DNA of 64,000 nt, taken from contig PBYI01000008.1 in assembly GCA_002729525.1 (NCBI GenBank), positions 62,001-126,000 on the forward strand, written 5' to 3'. Within the stretch, counting starts at the first letter, position 1, and each line of letters starts with the position of its first letter. The stretch comes from Nocardioides sp. GTDB taxonomy: Bacteria > Actinomycetota > Actinomycetes > Propionibacteriales > Nocardioidaceae. The notes under the pieces are model-generated. The model was not told the DNA's origin and searched no databases. It saw only the letters and a list, made by a program, of their open reading frames with translations. The position numbers and the translations under genes were made by a program. Positions 62,999 through 64,000 of the stretch are shown piece by piece.

Positions 62999-63034
62999 CG
63001 ACGACCCGGTGCCCGCGAGGGCACCGGGTCGTCG
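62999..63034. terminator. Bidirectional terminator between transglycosylase and hemB
   Basis: Fifteen-base arms, core ACGACCCGGTGCC (63001-63013) and GGCACCGGGTCGT (63020-63032), loop CGCGAG, between convergent gene ends at 62968 and 63039. Confidence 0.85.
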
Positions 63035-63038
63035 TGCG

Positions 63039-64000
63039 TCAGGCCCGCAGCCAGCGGGCGGCCTCGGCCGCCCAGTAGGTCAGCACGACGTCGGCACCGG
63101 CTCGCCGGATCGACAGCAGCGTCTCGAGGATCGCGGCCTGCCGGTCGATCCAGCCGTTCGCCGCGGCCGCCTCGACCATGGCGTACTCACCGGAGATGTT
63201 GTACGCCGCCACCGGCACCGGGACGGCGTCGCGGACCTGGCGGATCACGTCGAGGTAGGCCAGGGCCGGCTTCACCATCACCAGGTCGGCACCCTGCTCG
63301 ACGTCCAGGAGCGACTCTCGTACGCCCTCGCGGGCGTTGGCGGGGTCCTGCTGGTAGGTGCGTCGGTCGCCCTGCAGCGAGGAGTCGACCGCCTCGCGGA
63401 ACGGTCCGTAGAAGGCGGAGGCGTACTTCGTGCCGTAGGCCAGGATCGCGGTGTCGAGGTGCCCGGCACCGTCGAGCGCCGAGCGGATCGCGGCCACCTG
63501 GCCGTCCATCATCCCGCTCGGGCCGACCAGGTGGACGCCGGCCTCGGCCTGCGCCACCGCCATCTGGCCGTAGAGGTCCAGGGTGGCGTCGTTGTCGACC
63601 GCGCCGGACGGCGTCAGCACGCCGCAGTGGCCGTGGTCGGTGAACTCGTCGAGGCACAGGTCGGCCATGACCGGCAGGGCGTCGCCCACCTCGGCCACGA
63701 CGTCGCGGATGGCGACGTTGAGGATGCCGTCGGGGTCGATGCCGCCCGACCCGGTGGCGTCCTTGGTCCCGGGGACGCCGAACAGCATGATCCCGCCCAG
63801 GCCGAGCCCGGCGGCCTCGGCGGCCGCCGCGCGCAGCGAGTCGCGGGAGTGCTGGACGACGCCCGGCATGGAGCCGATCGGACGGGGCTCGGAGGCGCCC
63901 TCCCGCACGAACCCCGGCAGCACGAGCTGCCGGGGCTCCACCGACGTCTCGGAGACGGCGCGCCGCAGCGCCGCCGTCGTCCGCAGGCGGCGGGGGCGGA
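63039..64000 (-). CDS. hemB: Porphobilinogen synthase, 5' end beyond window
   Basis: 321 codons present. Condenses two 5-aminolevulinates. Marks are the metal loop [31 protein letters not shown] (first active Lys), [12 protein letters not shown] (Schiff-base Lys) and [15 protein letters not shown] at 63941 looks like a start, but the frame continues to the window edge with a typical HemB N-terminus ([18 protein letters not shown]). The true start therefore lies outside the window. Near hemL and the cytochrome c genes. Confidence 0.95.
   Translation of the reverse strand, partial: RPRRLRTTAALRRAVSETSVEPRQLVLPGFVREGASEPRPIGSMPGVVQHSRDSLRAAAAEAAGLGLGGIMLFGVPGTKDATGSGGIDPDGILNVAIRDVVAEVGDALPVMADLCLDEFTDHGHCGVLTPSGAVDNDATLDLYGQMAVAQAEAGVHLVGPSGMMDGQVAAIRSALDGAGHLDTAILAYGTKYASAFYGPFREAVDSSLQGDRRTYQQDPANAREGVRESLLDVEQGADLVMVKPALAYLDVIRQVRDAVPVPVAAYNISGEYAMVEAAAANGWIDRQAAILETLLSIRRAGADVVLTYWAAEAARWLRA

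Noticed and set aside
63039..63941. GTG 63941 as the start of hemB
   Set aside because: The upstream codons to the window edge encode a normal HemB N-terminus, so the gene continues outside the window.

Overview
The window is about 73% G+C, starts many genes with GTG, and carries genes for menaquinone, a 14-subunit NADH dehydrogenase, system II cytochrome c maturation, an ECF42 sigma factor with YCII/DGPF partners, and an MptB-like mannosyltransferase. Together these point to an actinobacterium, most likely Nocardioides or another member of the Nocardioidaceae. That assignment is an inference from gene content, not a database match. It is ordinary chromosome: I see no insertion sequence, prophage, integron, CRISPR array or rRNA.

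Layout. 1-3.3 kb: the end of an adenosine deaminase gene, a small hypothetical, and an operon of two YCII proteins (one frameshifted) with an ECF42 sigma factor. 3.3-5.6 kb: hadA-like/hadB-like/murB, rpmG, tRNA-Met and tRNA-Thr. 5.6-12.5 kb: thioesterase, amidase/TetR pair, and a run pirin, PAS histidine kinase, tag, cidA/lrgA, lrgB. 12.6-17.7 kb: a hypothetical and a GT4 glycosyltransferase, facing an operon of methyltransferase, UPF0104 membrane protein and MptB-type mannosyltransferase (probably envelope glycolipid or lipoglycan). 17.8-21.6 kb: ClC chloride channel and MarR regulator sharing an operator, tRNA-Tyr, yajQ, an alpha/beta hydrolase.

21.8-43.3 kb is a respiratory block. korAB (2-oxoglutarate:ferredoxin oxidoreductase) is followed by the convergent operon nuoABCDEFGHIJKLMN, polyprenyl diphosphate synthase and a secreted protein. 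menG (quinone methylation) lies just upstream. Almost every nuo junction overlaps by 1-4 bases, and a Rex-like operator lies before nuoA. 43.5-50 kb: an L,D-transpeptidase, a membrane-anchored hypothetical, isochorismate synthase (menF), an MBL-fold hydrolase, an NmrA-like protein, and a Na+/H+ antiporter fused to a UBP-type zinc finger. 50-55.4 kb: menE-menC-menD operon, divergent menA, and three small membrane proteins. 55.4-64 kb: operon hemL-phosphatase-resA-ccdA-resB-ccsB (heme synthesis plus cytochrome c assembly), a secreted lytic transglycosylase, and a partial hemB.

Functionally, about half the window serves one purpose. It makes the quinone (polyprenyl chain, men genes), the heme and the c-type cytochromes, and the complex that feeds electrons to the quinone. 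The two strongest regulatory signals are an autoregulatory ECF42 promoter before the YCII operon and a Rex-like site before nuoA. A third pattern is a set of about ten genes with a TANNNT box 6-7 bases before the start codon, implying leaderless mRNAs.
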